A DNA stretch of 64,000 bases from contig CAVZSO010000003.1 of assembly GCA_963777975.1 (NCBI GenBank), positions 383,261-447,260 on the forward strand, written 5' to 3'. This DNA is from CSP1-4 sp963777975. Its GTDB lineage: Bacteria; Chloroflexota; Limnocylindria; Limnocylindrales; CSP1-4. Below the pieces are notes generated by a model. That model made no database searches, was not told the DNA's origin, and saw only the letters and a list, made by a program, of their open reading frames with translations. How positions within the stretch are numbered: the stretch's first letter is position 1; each line of letters begins with the position of its first letter. Below, in pieces: positions 54,975-64,000 of the stretch. The position numbers were made by a program, and so were the translations under genes.

Positions 54975-57646
54975 GGCCCCTGGGTCACCAGGACGTCGTC
55001 TGCGACCAAGGTGAACGTCTGCCTCGATGTGTCGTTGCCGATCTGGATCGTCCGAACCCCCGACGAACCGAGATTGGCGTTCGTCGCCGTCAGGATCTTG
55101 GTGGCGCCCAGCCACAGTTCGACCGTGCTCGACCCGGTGCCCGCGCTGATGACGTGGACCTTGAGCCTGCCCCAGCTGTTGAGCGCCAGCAGCGCACTCG
55201 ACTGGTAGCGGTTCGTCCCGTCGGTCGCCCACAGCTGGCCGTTCGTCAAATTCTGGCGATAGACCGTCAGCAGCCTGACGCTCGACGCGTCATACAGGCG
55301 GAACAGGGGCACGTTGCCGCCGCTCGCTCCTTCTTGCTGGACCTGGAAATCAGCGGCCACGCTCAGGTCGCTATAGCTGGCGCCAAGGTTCTTGCGCGCG
55401 TAGGCCGCAGACGATGTGTTGGCGGTCTCGGAAAGACGTGCAGCGTAGGCACCCGTCTTGACGGTCGCACTCTGGACGGTCGCCGATCCGTCGCCGCCGA
55501 CTGTCGGTGCCCATCCCGCCGCCGGCGCGAAGTTGCCGCTCTCGAAGCCATCGCTGAAGACCGAGGACGAGCTGACGTCGACCGTCCAGGTCCGGCTGGC
55601 CGGGCTGCCATCGGTGTTGCCGGCCGGGTCGGTCGCCTTGACGTCGAACGTGTGGGACCCGTTGACCAGCGCCGTGTACGTCGCCGGCGAGGAGCAGCTC
55701 GAGAAGCTGCCCCCATCCAGCCGACAGGCGAACGTCGAGCCAGCCTGCGAGGCATGGAAGGTGAACGTGGCGCTCGAGCTGCCCACGGTGCCGTTCGGGC
55801 CGGTGTCGATGATCGTGTCCGGCGCGGTGTTGTCGACCGTCACGCCATGTCGAGTCGTCGGCGGAGTTGGTCGACGTGTCGACGGCATGCGCGGTGACCG
55901 TCACCGAGCCGTCGGCGGCAGCAGAGGCGTATCCCAGGTTGCCGCGTAGGGCGAGGTCGGGTCGCTGCCGACGACCTGGCCGCCGACCAGGAAGTCGACG
56001 TGGTCGACGGCCACGTCGTCGCTGGCGGTCGCTGTCATCGAGACCTGGCCGCCCACGAAGGCGCCGTTGGCCGGGGCGGTCAGCGTGACGGTCGGCGGTG
56101 TCGTGTCCGGCGCCGAGCTGTCGACGGTCCAGGTCTGGGCGGCCGGCGATGCCGTCCGTGTTGTTGGACGCGTCCGTGGCACGGACGCTGGAATGTGTAT
56201 GAGCCGTCAGCCAGCCCGCTGTAGGTCTTCGGTGAGCTGCACAGGGCGACCAGCCGCCGGTGCCAGCTTGCATTCGAACGTGGCCGGCGTCTCGGTCGAA
56301 TGGAAGGTGAAGGTCGCCGTCGAGCGTCAGCACGGTCCCGCTCGGGCCGGAGTCGATGATCGTGTCGGGCGGCGTCGTGTCGGGCGGCCCGAGGTCGATC
56401 TTGTTGTGCAGGTAGAACTTGCTGTGGTCATCGCCCGCGATGACGACGAGGCCGCTCGCTCCGTTGACGTTCTGCTTCGTCGAGCTCGGGTTGTTGATCG
56501 TCGTGTCGCTCGAGCTCTGGATGAACGGCGTGCCCTTGCCGGACGGGAAGTTGATGTTGTCGATGCTCGACGTCTTCGTGTAGACGATCCCGCCGGAACA
56601 GCATGGCGCCGCGGCGAAGACATGGAGCATCCGGTTGTCGGTGTCGATCAGGAGGATGGCGCGCGTCTCGTTGTCCGCGACCGTCCAGACGGTATGCCGT
56701 TCCCAGTTGCCGTTCGGCTTGAGCACGAGCAACAGCTGGAGAGGGGCGCTGCCGGCGTTGAGCGAGGTCTTGGTGACCGCGTAGACCCGGCCGGTCGGGT
56801 CTGCCGTGAGCTGCTTGAGATTGAGATGGTCGTCGGCGTACTCGGGCTGCCTGGACCGCCGTGTTGGCGACCCAGTCCGAAGCGCCATCGCCGGCACCAT
56901 CGACGTGGGTGCCCCAGTACATCGCCCAGTCGGTCGGGTTCTGGTTGCTCCACATGACGCCGATCTTGCCGTCGAAGGCGACGATCGAGGAGATGTCGTC
57001 GGAGATCAGGTTGTCGGCCCCGGGCAAGGGGATGACGTAGGGTGCGATCCAGGTCGTCTGCGCGGCACCCGACGCTGTGGTGACCCAGACCTTGTTGTCC
57101 TGCGTGAAGGTGACCCAGGCGACTCCCGTCGTATCCGTCTCGAGGACGACCGCCTCCACCCCGCCGGTGGAGACGGTGACCGGGAAGCCGGAGTCGAGCG
57201 AGTAGGTCTTGGTCGAGCTGTTGTACGAGAAGCGCCAGACCTTGACGCTCGACGCGGCGGTCGTCGCGTACACGGCGCTGGCCACGTAGAGGTGCTCGCC
57301 GTCCCACTTGGCGTCGCTCCATGCCTTCGGCCGCGTGTCGACCACGCGTGCCCGTGTCGGACCACGTCTGCGTCGCCCAATCGAGGCGGTAGATGTGGTA
57401 CGTCTTGGAGGCGCTGTTGAAGAGGTTGCCCCACCAGATGCCGTCGTTGAACCAGAGCTTGCTCTGCGGCTTTTCGCCGGTCGGCGCGGAGGCGCCCGTG
57501 TACGAGAAGTCGCGGTAGCCGGCCGTCACGGGCGCCGCGGCGGTCGTCGCCGGCAGCACTCCGGACGCGGCCAGCACGAAGCCGAGCGCGGCAGCCGTGG
57601 TGACCGCCCGCCGGCGCATCGACACCCCAGTCATCCCCCAGTGCAT
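54971..57646 (-). pseudogene. Large secreted protein 1 (propeller-like, Ig and C-terminal jelly-roll), frameshifted
   Basis: Reconstructed as ~890 aa. The signal peptide ends near ATTAAAPV. A ~370-residue repeat-rich N-terminal region contains LWFNDGIWWGNLFN, VWRFSYNSSTKTYSL, VGVAWVTFTQDN-like and AAPCCSGGIVYTKTSSID blocks, and the intact paralog downstream on the plus-strand map shares all of them. One or two Ig-like modules follow (TPPDTIIDSGPSGTV, VDFLVGG, AGSTFACRLDGGSFS). A LamG-like C-terminal module (VFSDGFESGNFAPAAGW, VPLFRLYDASSVRLLTVYRQN, IQIGNDTS) ends at TGA 54973. At least four frameshifts occur, the first near 57345. The ATG at 57646 has GGAGG at a good distance. Extracellular, function unknown. 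Confidence 0.68.
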
Positions 57647-57708
57647 GACCCGCCTCCAAGCCGCTCTCTATCGTGGCCTCGGTGCCTCCGCGGCCTTCGC
57701 ATCGTCGT

Positions 57709-59877
57709 TCATCCCTGGACCCTCACATTGTCGACGAAAAGATCGAACTCCTGACCTGTCGAATCGTTCCCGATCTGGATGTCGCGGACGGCACCGACCT
57801 CGAAGGGCACGGTGTCCTGGTAGACCAGCTGGCCATCGACCCGTAGCTGCAGCGTCGAGCCGCCGAGGCTGGGCACGAGGGTGGCTTCGACGCGCGCCCA
57901 GGTCTGCAGGTCGATCTTGCCATCGGTCGCAGCGTGGACGTCGCCATGGCCCACCCAGACGCGATCGGAGCGCTGGTTCTGGCGGTAGATCGTGACCAGC
58001 CGCTCGCCCTTGGCATCGAAGAACCGGAGGATGGGCGCGTTGCCACCCGCAGCTCCCTCGGCTGCGAATCGCACATCCAAGCCGACGGCCAGCGTTGGTA
58101 CCGGTTCCGCGAGGTGGAGGTTGGCCGTCGCCGACGAACCCTTGGCCGCCGTCGCAGCCAGGTGACCGCCCCACGCGTCCGAGCGCCCCTCGCCGAGCTC
58201 GGCCCGGGCGATCGCGTCAGCCGATGTCTTGACGCTCGTCCAGCCGTCCATGCTGCCGCTCTCGAAGCCGTCCTCGAAGATGACCCGCGTGATCGCCGCC
58301 GACGCTCCCGGCACGGACGATGGTGCCGGCACCGCGCCAGCGACCGCCGCCGGTGGTGCGACCTTCGGACCGCGCAGGTAGAGGCTGTTGTGCAGGTATC
58401 TGTTCGACTCGTCGTCCGAGGCGATGACCAACAGGTCGGTACCCGAGCCGAGGTTCTGGCGCGTGGACGTCGGGTTGTTGATCTTCCCGTTGGGACCGGC
58501 GTCCATGAAGGGCAGACCGGCACCGGAGGTGAACGTGAGGTCATCGAGGCTCGACGACTTGAAGTAGATCCGACCACCCGAGCAGCACGGGCCGCTGGTG
58601 AAGACCAGGGCCTGTCGGTGCTCCTGGTCGATCATCAGCAGCGGCCGCGTCTGGTCGTCGCCGACTCGGCTGACGACATGCTGGTCCCACGTGCCGTCGG
58701 CCTTGAGCACGAGCAGCATCACCAGCGGCCGATCCGGTTTCGCGTCAGGCGTGTCGTTGAGGGAGGTCTTGATGACGGCCATGACCTTGCCGGCGGGATC
58801 GTCGTGGAGCGCCTTGAGATTCATGTGGTCGTCGGCCAGTCCGGGCCCCTGGATGGCGGTCGAGAACTGCCACGTCTGATCATCGTCGCCGTTGCGGTGT
58901 GACGCGAAGTACATCGCGCCATCCGTCTGATCGCTCCACATGACGCCCATCGCACCGTCATAGGCCACGACCGCGGAGATGTCGTCCGGCGTGAGGTCGG
59001 CCGACTGCGCGATGGGCAGCGGGAACGGCTTCGTCCAGTCGAAATCGGTCCCCAGCGAATGGGTCACGTAGACCTGCTGTCCGCGTGTGTAGGTCACCCA
59101 CAGCTGGCCATCGGCGCCCTTGTCGGTCACGAAGGTTTCGGCGCCGCCATCGGTGATCGCAAAGGGGAAGCCACGGTCGAGGTGGAACTCGCGTCGCGCC
59201 GTGTCATAGCTGAACCTGGAAAGGAGCGCGCGGTGCTTCGATGACGTCGGATCCGTGCCACCGCTGACGGTGTACAGGTGGCTCCCATCCCAGACCACGT
59301 CGGCGCGCGAGGCGTTCCGGTCATCGACCATCTGGCCGGTCGAGACCCACTGGTCGGCCTCCCAATCGAAGCGGTAGATCATGTAGGCATCGCGGCTACG
59401 GTCGAAGAGCACGCCCCACCACGAGCCATCCGTCACCCAGAGCTTGGCGGCCTCGGGCTTGCGACCGGTCGGCGCCTTGACGCCGTTGGCCTGGTAGGAG
59501 AAGTCGAGGGAACCCACGACTTTGGTGACGGCGCGAGTCGCCTGTTGAGCCGGCAGCATCGAAGGCAGCGCCAGGGCTGCGAGGATGGCAGCGAAGACCA
59601 ACACCGCGAAGACGCGTGGCGCCGTCCGGCGCAGCCGTCGCCGGGCGCCATCGACACCGTCTCGAAAGCGCTCGCGCGTATGCTCCGAAACGCGCCGTTG
59701 CGTGGATGCACCGCTCTGAGCCTGGGACCGCACCGGGGAGGATCTGGCGAGGCGCTCGACGCTCTCGACCGATCCCGTTGACCTGGACCGACGGCGTGGG
59801 CCGTCGGCGGAAGATGCCGTCAAGGTCGACGAGACTCCTGAGCCTGCGGGTCCGCAATCATCGCACGTCAGCCCCAT
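57709..59877 (-). CDS. Large secreted protein 2, intact paralog
   Basis: Intact 722-aa paralog of the neighbouring secreted protein. The N-terminus has a CDDCG motif followed by a charged stretch and one membrane or signal helix (FAVLVFAAILAALALP). A ~400-residue propeller-like region follows: LWVTDGSWWGVLFDRSRD, YMIYRFDWEADQW, LWVTYTRGQQVY, MGVMWSDQTDGAMYFAS, PCCSGGRIYFKSSSLDDL, LLVIASDDESNRYLHN. The C-terminal module (VIFEDGFESGSMDGW, FDAKGERLVTIYRQNQRS, VRDIQIGNDSTGQEF) matches the paralog. The conserved adjacent Cys pair in PCCSGG is distinctive. No enzyme motif was recognised; the jelly-roll end suggests glycan binding. Start choice at 59877 is moderate. Confidence 0.72.
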   Translation of the reverse strand: MGLTCDDCGPAGSGVSSTLTASSADGPRRRSRSTGSVESVERLARSSPVRSQAQSGASTQRRVSEHTRERFRDGVDGARRRLRRTAPRVFAVLVFAAILAALALPSMLPAQQATRAVTKVVGSLDFSYQANGVKAPTGRKPEAAKLWVTDGSWWGVLFDRSRDAYMIYRFDWEADQWVSTGQMVDDRNASRADVVWDGSHLYTVSGGTDPTSSKHRALLSRFSYDTARREFHLDRGFPFAITDGGAETFVTDKGADGQLWVTYTRGQQVYVTHSLGTDFDWTKPFPLPIAQSADLTPDDISAVVAYDGAMGVMWSDQTDGAMYFASHRNGDDDQTWQFSTAIQGPGLADDHMNLKALHDDPAGKVMAVIKTSLNDTPDAKPDRPLVMLLVLKADGTWDQHVVSRVGDDQTRPLLMIDQEHRQALVFTSGPCCSGGRIYFKSSSLDDLTFTSGAGLPFMDAGPNGKINNPTSTRQNLGSGTDLLVIASDDESNRYLHNSLYLRGPKVAPPAAVAGAVPAPSSVPGASAAITRVIFEDGFESGSMDGWTSVKTSADAIARAELGEGRSDAWGGHLAATAAKGSSATANLHLAEPVPTLAVGLDVRFAAEGAAGGNAPILRFFDAKGERLVTIYRQNQRSDRVWVGHGDVHAATDGKIDLQTWARVEATLVPSLGGSTLQLRVDGQLVYQDTVPFEVGAVRDIQIGNDSTGQEFDLFVDNVRVQG

Positions 59878-60128
59878 CGGTACCAGTCCCTGGCCAGGAC
59901 CCCGTCCTGGTACCCGGCGAACCCGACGGTCCGGGCACCGACCGTCGCTCCGGTCACCAGACCCATGCACACCGAACCACCCCGGACGGATGGCGTACGG
60001 CGCCCCGGACCGGACGACTTCGCCCCTCGTATCGGCCGCGCTCGGCTGTCAAGGTCGGGTTCCGCGGCTCACGGAGGATCCGTCGCAGGCATGCCTCGGA
60101 TGCGGGCCACCGAGCGAGGTAACGACCC

Positions 60129-61763
60129 ATGGACGATCAGCCACGCCTTGGTCGAAAGTCCGCCGACCGTCCGACACCCGAGCGCCTCGTCCGTCGGGCA
60201 TCCCTGGGACTCGTCGTCGGCGTCATCCTGGTCATCGCCTTGGCGCCCATCGGCATCCAGGCGGCCGACTCGACGACCGCGGCCGGACGGGCTTCGGGTC
60301 AGACCAGGCTGCGGGACCCGCACCGTGCGGCGGCCAAGAGCCCCGGCGCCGGCAAGCATCCTCGACCGAGCCCGACACCCAAGAGCACGACCGTCCCTGC
60401 GTCGACACCGACGATGGTCGCTCCGCCGACGCCGTCCCCCACTCCATCAGCTACGGCCTCGGCATCCCCCCTGCCGACGCCTGCGGCTCCGGCCGCGGGC
60501 CCTTCGCGGTTCGTCTCGACCACGGGCTCCGATGGGGCGGATGGCTCGGCGAACGCTCCGTGGCGGACGATCCAGCATGGCGTCGACGTCGCCCCGACCG
60601 GAACGACCATCGTGGTCGGCGCGGGGACCTACCCTGGCTTCAGCGTCACTCGGCCCGGCCTGACGGTCGAGGCCGCCCCTGATCAGCAGGTGGTCGTGGC
60701 CGGTGGCACGTACGTGGTCCTCGTGCGCGGCACGAGCGACGTGACCATCAGGGGCCTGGTCGTCAAGGATGCGCCTGACCTGTGGGGCTCCGGCGTACGA
60801 GTCGAGACGAGCGTGCGGGTACGGATCGAGTCCAACCTCATCCGCGACAACCACAGCTTCGGCATCAAGGTCAAGGATGCGACCGCGGTCATCATCGACG
60901 ACAACGAGATCACCAAGAACGACACGGGCATCGAGCTCAGTGGGGCCGTCGCAGGCGCGGTCGTGAGCGGCAATCGCATCCATGACAACGATCGCATGGT
61001 GACCAGCAGCCGCGGCGGTAACGGGATCGTCTTCACCACGACGACCGGCGCCATCACCGTGGTCGGGAATCGGATCTGGGGCAATCGAGCGCCGCACCTT
61101 TCCGACAGCGGGTACGACGGCGGCGCATTCGAGGTCTACGGGGCCTCCGACCTGCGCATCGAGGACAACGTCGTCTGGGACAACAACAACGTCATGGAGA
61201 CCGGTACGGATGGCACGGCTCCCTGCGCCCGTCTGACCTTCATCCGAAACGTCGCTTACGGCGCGGGCACCGTCGCGGGCGAGACGACCGGGCTCATCCT
61301 GCGCTGCGCATCGGACAGCCTGTTCGCCCACAACACGCTCGATGGTCTGGACGACTACGCGTTCTACGTCGCTTCAGGCGGCGCATACGCGGGCTCCATC
61401 GCCGGCCTGCGGATCGAGGACAACATCGTCTATCGGGGCCGCGCGTACAGCCTGACCTCCGGGCTGCCAAGCAGCCTGGTCATCGACCACCAGCTGGTCC
61501 GACCGGGTGGCAGCTCGGCGACGTATGCGACCCACGTTGCCTACGTCGCTGGACACGGCAACACCGACAGCCTCGCCGAATTCACGAGCTGGACGGGTCT
61601 TGACATCCACGGCATCCAGGCCGACCCTCGATTCCTCGATGCGGATGGACGTGACTACCGACTCACTTCGACCTCGCCGGCGATCGACGTCGGCGTCGAC
61701 GTGACGGGGGCTGCCTATGTGGGCGTCGCGCCAGACCTGGGCCGGTTCGAGTACGCACCCTGA
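60129..61763 (+). CDS. Secreted right-handed beta-helix protein
   Basis: A 544-aa protein. A TM or signal helix (LGLVVGVILVIALAPIGIQAA) precedes a Pro/Thr/Ser-rich stalk (residues ~80-130) and a right-handed parallel beta-helix: PWRTIQHGVDVAPTGTTIVV, ESNLIRDNHSFGIKV, DDNEITKNDTGIEL, FIRNVAYGAG, AHNTLDGLDDYAFYV, LGRFEYAP. The ordered N-x-L/I and G-I coils are typical of DUF1565/pectate-lyase-like helices. No catalytic Asp/Lys set for pectate lyases was seen, so carbohydrate binding or lyase activity is open. Its closest kin is the helix half of the metallophosphoesterase fusion; several coil sequences and the C-terminal EYAP are shared. Confidence 0.85.
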   Translation: MDDQPRLGRKSADRPTPERLVRRASLGLVVGVILVIALAPIGIQAADSTTAAGRASGQTRLRDPHRAAAKSPGAGKHPRPSPTPKSTTVPASTPTMVAPPTPSPTPSATASASPLPTPAAPAAGPSRFVSTTGSDGADGSANAPWRTIQHGVDVAPTGTTIVVGAGTYPGFSVTRPGLTVEAAPDQQVVVAGGTYVVLVRGTSDVTIRGLVVKDAPDLWGSGVRVETSVRVRIESNLIRDNHSFGIKVKDATAVIIDDNEITKNDTGIELSGAVAGAVVSGNRIHDNDRMVTSSRGGNGIVFTTTTGAITVVGNRIWGNRAPHLSDSGYDGGAFEVYGASDLRIEDNVVWDNNNVMETGTDGTAPCARLTFIRNVAYGAGTVAGETTGLILRCASDSLFAHNTLDGLDDYAFYVASGGAYAGSIAGLRIEDNIVYRGRAYSLTSGLPSSLVIDHQLVRPGGSSATYATHVAYVAGHGNTDSLAEFTSWTGLDIHGIQADPRFLDADGRDYRLTSTSPAIDVGVDVTGAAYVGVAPDLGRFEYAP

Positions 61764-61829
61764 CCATCGGCGCGGTCGCGCGTTCGCCTACGCAAGACGG
61801 CCTAGTGGACGGCGCCGCCAGCCCGGGAC

Positions 61830-62093
61830 ATGCTGCCCGCCCCCATGAAGCGATCGATCGCCTTCTTCACCGCGCTCGCCGGATTGGCCGCTTCGGCCAG
61901 GCTGGCGCTTCGTCACGCCGACGACGCAAGGAACGAGTCGCGGCTCCGGGCACGGTACGGCCTGGGCCAGGTGGAGGCGAAGCAGCTCTACCAGACAGCT
62001 CGGCGCGAGGGCTTCGGCTACGCGGCCCAGCGTCTCCTCCGAGATCACGGACACGCATCCGGGGAGGATGAGCAGGGGCCGACCGAGCCCTGA
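61830..62093 (+). CDS. Small hypothetical protein
   Basis: A possible 87-aa protein. The second Met (MKRSIAFFTALAGLAASARL) would give a short hydrophobic N-terminal helix; the rest is a charged, likely helical region (RARYGLGQVEAKQLYQTARR). No clear ribosome binding site is seen, and another frame also covers this stretch, so the gene is uncertain. It lies 67 bp after the beta-helix gene and 88 bp before the GT2 start. Confidence 0.4.
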   Translation: MLPAPMKRSIAFFTALAGLAASARLALRHADDARNESRLRARYGLGQVEAKQLYQTARREGFGYAAQRLLRDHGHASGEDEQGPTEP

Positions 62094-62181
62094 CGACGAC
62101 GCCTGTGGGTGGTGCGCCAAGGCATCACTATCTGGCCCCGTATCGGGGCGGTTGCGGGGCGGGCATGTACAGTTCTCGCCC

Positions 62182-63156
62182 GTGCATACCGTACCCATCC
62201 CGACCATTCCGACCATCTCCGTCGTCATCTGCGCATACACCGAGGCGCGCTGGGACGACCTCGTAGCGGCCATCGCCTCGTGCCAGACGCAGCTTCGGCC
62301 TGCGCATGAGGTCGTCGTCGTCATCGATCACAACCCAGCCCTTCTCGAGCGGGTCGCGCGTGAGCTGAGCGGCATCGTCCTGACGGAGAACATCGAGCAG
62401 CGGGGCTTGTCCGGCGCTCGAAACAGCGGCCTGCGAATGGCCACCGGAGACGTCGTGGCCTTCATCGACGACGACGCCTTCGCTGACCCACATTGGCTCG
62501 AGGCGCTCGCATCCGGCTACGACGATCCGACGGTCATGGCCTGTGGCGGCACGATCGATCCCGTTTGGGAACGCGGCCGACCAGCATGGTTCCCGCTCGA
62601 ATTCGACTGGGTCGTTGGTTGCACCTACCTCGGGATGCCGCGCGCACGCGCCACCGTGCGCAATCTCATCGGCTGCAACATGTCGTTTCGGATGTCGGTC
62701 TTCGATGAGATCGGCGGCTTCGCCCACAGCGTCGGGCGCCTCGGGACACGGCCGCTGGGCGGAGAAGAGACCGAGATCTGCATCCGAGCACGGCAGCGTT
62801 GGCCGGACAGGGTGATCGCCTTCGAGCCTTCTGCCATCGTCCATCACCGCGTGCCCGCGGCGCGCACGACCGTCAGCTACTTCCGCTCGCGGTGTTACGC
62901 GGAGGGCCTCTCGAAGGCCATGGTCGCGCGGCTCGTGGGCAGCGAGGATGCACTCTCGACGGAGCGAGGGTACGCTGTCCGCGTGCTTGGTGGCGGAGTG
63001 ATCCGCGAGCTCCGGACGGCCGTCGGAGGCCGGCAGCTGGCGGCCGTCGAGCGCGCGGCAGCGATCGCCTTCGGGCTCGCCGTGACCACGGTCGGGTTCA
63101 TCGTGGGCGCCGTATCGATCCGCCGCGGACGTCTCGCCCTCGCGAACGAGCCATGA
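62182..63156 (+). CDS. GT2-family glycosyltransferase
   Basis: A 324-aa GT-A glycosyltransferase. It has ISVVICAYTEARWDDL, a nucleotide-sugar strand, AFIDDDAF with the DxD metal site, ARNSGLRMATGDVV, and GGEETEICIRARQRW with the catalytic acid region. The C-terminal ~90 residues include a hydrophobic stretch (AAAIAFGLAVTTVGFIVGAV), suggesting membrane contact. The GTG start at 62182 removes an unlikely N-terminal extension; a ribosome binding site is not obvious. Its stop overlaps the next gene (ATGA). It is probably part of the same surface-glycan programme as the minus-strand genes. Confidence 0.88.
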   Translation: MHTVPIPTIPTISVVICAYTEARWDDLVAAIASCQTQLRPAHEVVVVIDHNPALLERVARELSGIVLTENIEQRGLSGARNSGLRMATGDVVAFIDDDAFADPHWLEALASGYDDPTVMACGGTIDPVWERGRPAWFPLEFDWVVGCTYLGMPRARATVRNLIGCNMSFRMSVFDEIGGFAHSVGRLGTRPLGGEETEICIRARQRWPDRVIAFEPSAIVHHRVPAARTTVSYFRSRCYAEGLSKAMVARLVGSEDALSTERGYAVRVLGGGVIRELRTAVGGRQLAAVERAAAIAFGLAVTTVGFIVGAVSIRRGRLALANEP

Positions 63157-63407
63157 CCGCGACCATCACCCAGATCGCCGTCGACAACCTGGCCGCCACG
63201 CCGGGTCAGGCACTCGCCAGCGCCGCCGGCGGGATCCTCATCGCGTTCCTGCTCGCCCTGATCACCGTACGGCTCCTCCTGGTCGTGGCCGACACCGACC
63301 GCGGTCGCGCCGTGCGCGCCGTCGTCGACCTGGCCATCACACCGATGCTGGCGGCCGCCGCGCTGCTCCTGCTCGGCCGAATGTTGGAGATCCTGCCGAT
63401 TGGCTGA
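63153..63407 (+). CDS. Small two-helix membrane protein
   Basis: An 84-aa protein with two hydrophobic helices (SAAGGILIAFLLALITVRLLLVVADT and AVVDLAITPMLAAAALLLLGRML). It starts with ATG overlapping the preceding stop, so it is translationally coupled to the GT2. No family is recognised. The overlap supports it being real despite its size. Confidence 0.6.
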   Translation: MTATITQIAVDNLAATPGQALASAAGGILIAFLLALITVRLLLVVADTDRGRAVRAVVDLAITPMLAAAALLLLGRMLEILPIG

Positions 63408-63510
63408 CACGGATGCCACGATCAAGGTCACGGCGCACCGAAACCCTGGGATAGAGATGGCACTCCCATCGACACCTATCGCGCTCGAAGGGCAGGACCA
63501 AGGAGCTCAC

Positions 63511-64000
63511 GTGAGCCGCCGAGCGGCGAGCGTCTACGCGCTGACGGCCACCATCTTGATCGTCGCCCAGCTGTTGGTCGTCTTCGGCGAGGTGGCGGTC
63601 GCCGAACTCGCGCAGATCGCGGTCTTCGTCTTCCTGGCAACGGCCTACCTCGCCTGGCGGAAGGAGCCAGAGAGGGACCTCATGCTGGCGCTGGCGGTGT
63701 TGCCGTTGGTCCAGCTTCTGAGCCTTGCGCTCCCGACCCGACTCGTTCCGACGTTGCAGTGGTTCGTGATGATCGGGGTGCCGACCTACCTGCTCTTGGT
63801 CATGGCCTCCTATCGGCTCCATCTCCGACCGAACGAGATCGGCCTGCGACTCACGCGCTGGCAGCCCCAGGCACGGGTCGTCCTGTTCGGCGCCGCACTC
63901 GCCATCCCGGGCTACATCATCCTTCGGCCGGCGCCATTGGTCGCCGACCCGACCCCGCTCAACGTGGCAACGGCGGTCGTGATCGTGGCCGTGTTCGGCG
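63511..64000 (+). CDS. CPBP-like intramembrane protease candidate, 5' part
   Basis: An open frame of at least 163 codons running off the window. It reads as a membrane protein: helices SVYALTATILIVAQLLVV, AVFVFLATAYLAWR, LPLVQLLSLALPTRLV, LLLVMASY, then NEIGLRLTRWQPQARVVLFGAAL. The short N-E-I-G-L-R-L turn before a helix is typical of CPBP (CAAX-protease-like) proteins near their catalytic Glu pair, which would lie beyond the window. AAGGAG at 63500-63505, five bases before GTG 63511, fixes the start; a longer frame begins at 63400. It follows the small membrane-protein gene in the same direction. Confidence 0.5.
   Translation, partial: MSRRAASVYALTATILIVAQLLVVFGEVAVAELAQIAVFVFLATAYLAWRKEPERDLMLALAVLPLVQLLSLALPTRLVPTLQWFVMIGVPTYLLLVMASYRLHLRPNEIGLRLTRWQPQARVVLFGAALAIPGYIILRPAPLVADPTPLNVATAVVIVAVFG

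Overview
This 64 kb window is one stretch of a very GC-rich chromosome (about two thirds G+C or more by eye), with frequent GTG starts, many 1-4 base start/stop overlaps (ATGA, GTGA, TGATG) and dense coding on both strands. The gene content (a Zwf-OpcA pentose-phosphate operon with an NAD-type Gnd, a MoaD-MoaE fusion, an archaeal-type class III aminotransferase, and very large secreted proteins with prealbumin-like or Ig-like modules) suggests an uncultured Chloroflexota lineage, perhaps Limnocylindria-like. A deep actinobacterium is the main alternative. This placement is an inference; no rRNA or marker gene is present.

Layout. 1-1.0 kb: 3' part of an S9 peptidase. 1.0-10.4 kb: a pfkB-type sugar kinase divergent from an intact oxidative pentose-phosphate operon (tkt, gpi, gnd, zwf, opcA, pgl). 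10.5-13.5 kb: adenosine deaminase, an anchored hypothetical protein and an EamA transporter. 13.5-16.9 kb: a YhaO/YhaN-like (Mre11/Rad50-type) nuclease-ATPase pair. 17.3-23.2 kb: zinc-ribbon protein, S51 peptidase, HAD-IIA phosphatase, secreted BNR-repeat protein and P5C-type aldehyde dehydrogenase. 23.2-26.4 kb: broken nuclease-like gene, lipoprotein, and a cyclic-nucleotide-binding-domain/DyP-peroxidase fusion. 26.6-31.3 kb: one giant secreted prealbumin-repeat protein with six ~338-bp repeats. 31.9-37.6 kb: class III aminotransferase, polytopic membrane protein, two-subunit CoA-transferase, acetyltransferase and LiaF-like membrane protein. 37.6-43.0 kb: a minus-strand operon of membrane protein, MoaDE fusion, M55 D-aminopeptidase, P1 aminopeptidase and a lysine-5,6-aminomutase-alpha-like protein. 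43.1-48.4 kb: MBL hydrolase, two anchored proteins and two HPr-kinase-like P-loop proteins. 48.5-64 kb: an envelope/surface locus of beta-helix proteins, a Wzx-type flippase, GT2 and GT-C-like enzymes, two large paralogous secreted proteins, another GT2 and the start of a CPBP-like membrane protease.

How genes work together. The 2.0-10.4 kb operon converts glucose-6-P to pentose-P with NADPH production, OpcA assisting Zwf, and transketolase and isomerase returning carbon to glycolysis; no transaldolase is present. The 37.6-43.0 kb operon looks like peptide or D-/beta-amino-acid turnover joined to molybdopterin synthase. The 48.5-60 kb genes are translationally coupled and probably build and export a surface glycan together with the secreted proteins it accompanies.

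Caution. At least fourteen genes carry one or more single-base frameshifts, several at short homopolymers, while other genes are intact. The pattern fits an unpolished long-read consensus better than mass pseudogenisation. Coordinates of such genes span the reconstructed reading frame, and the shift points are given in each entry.
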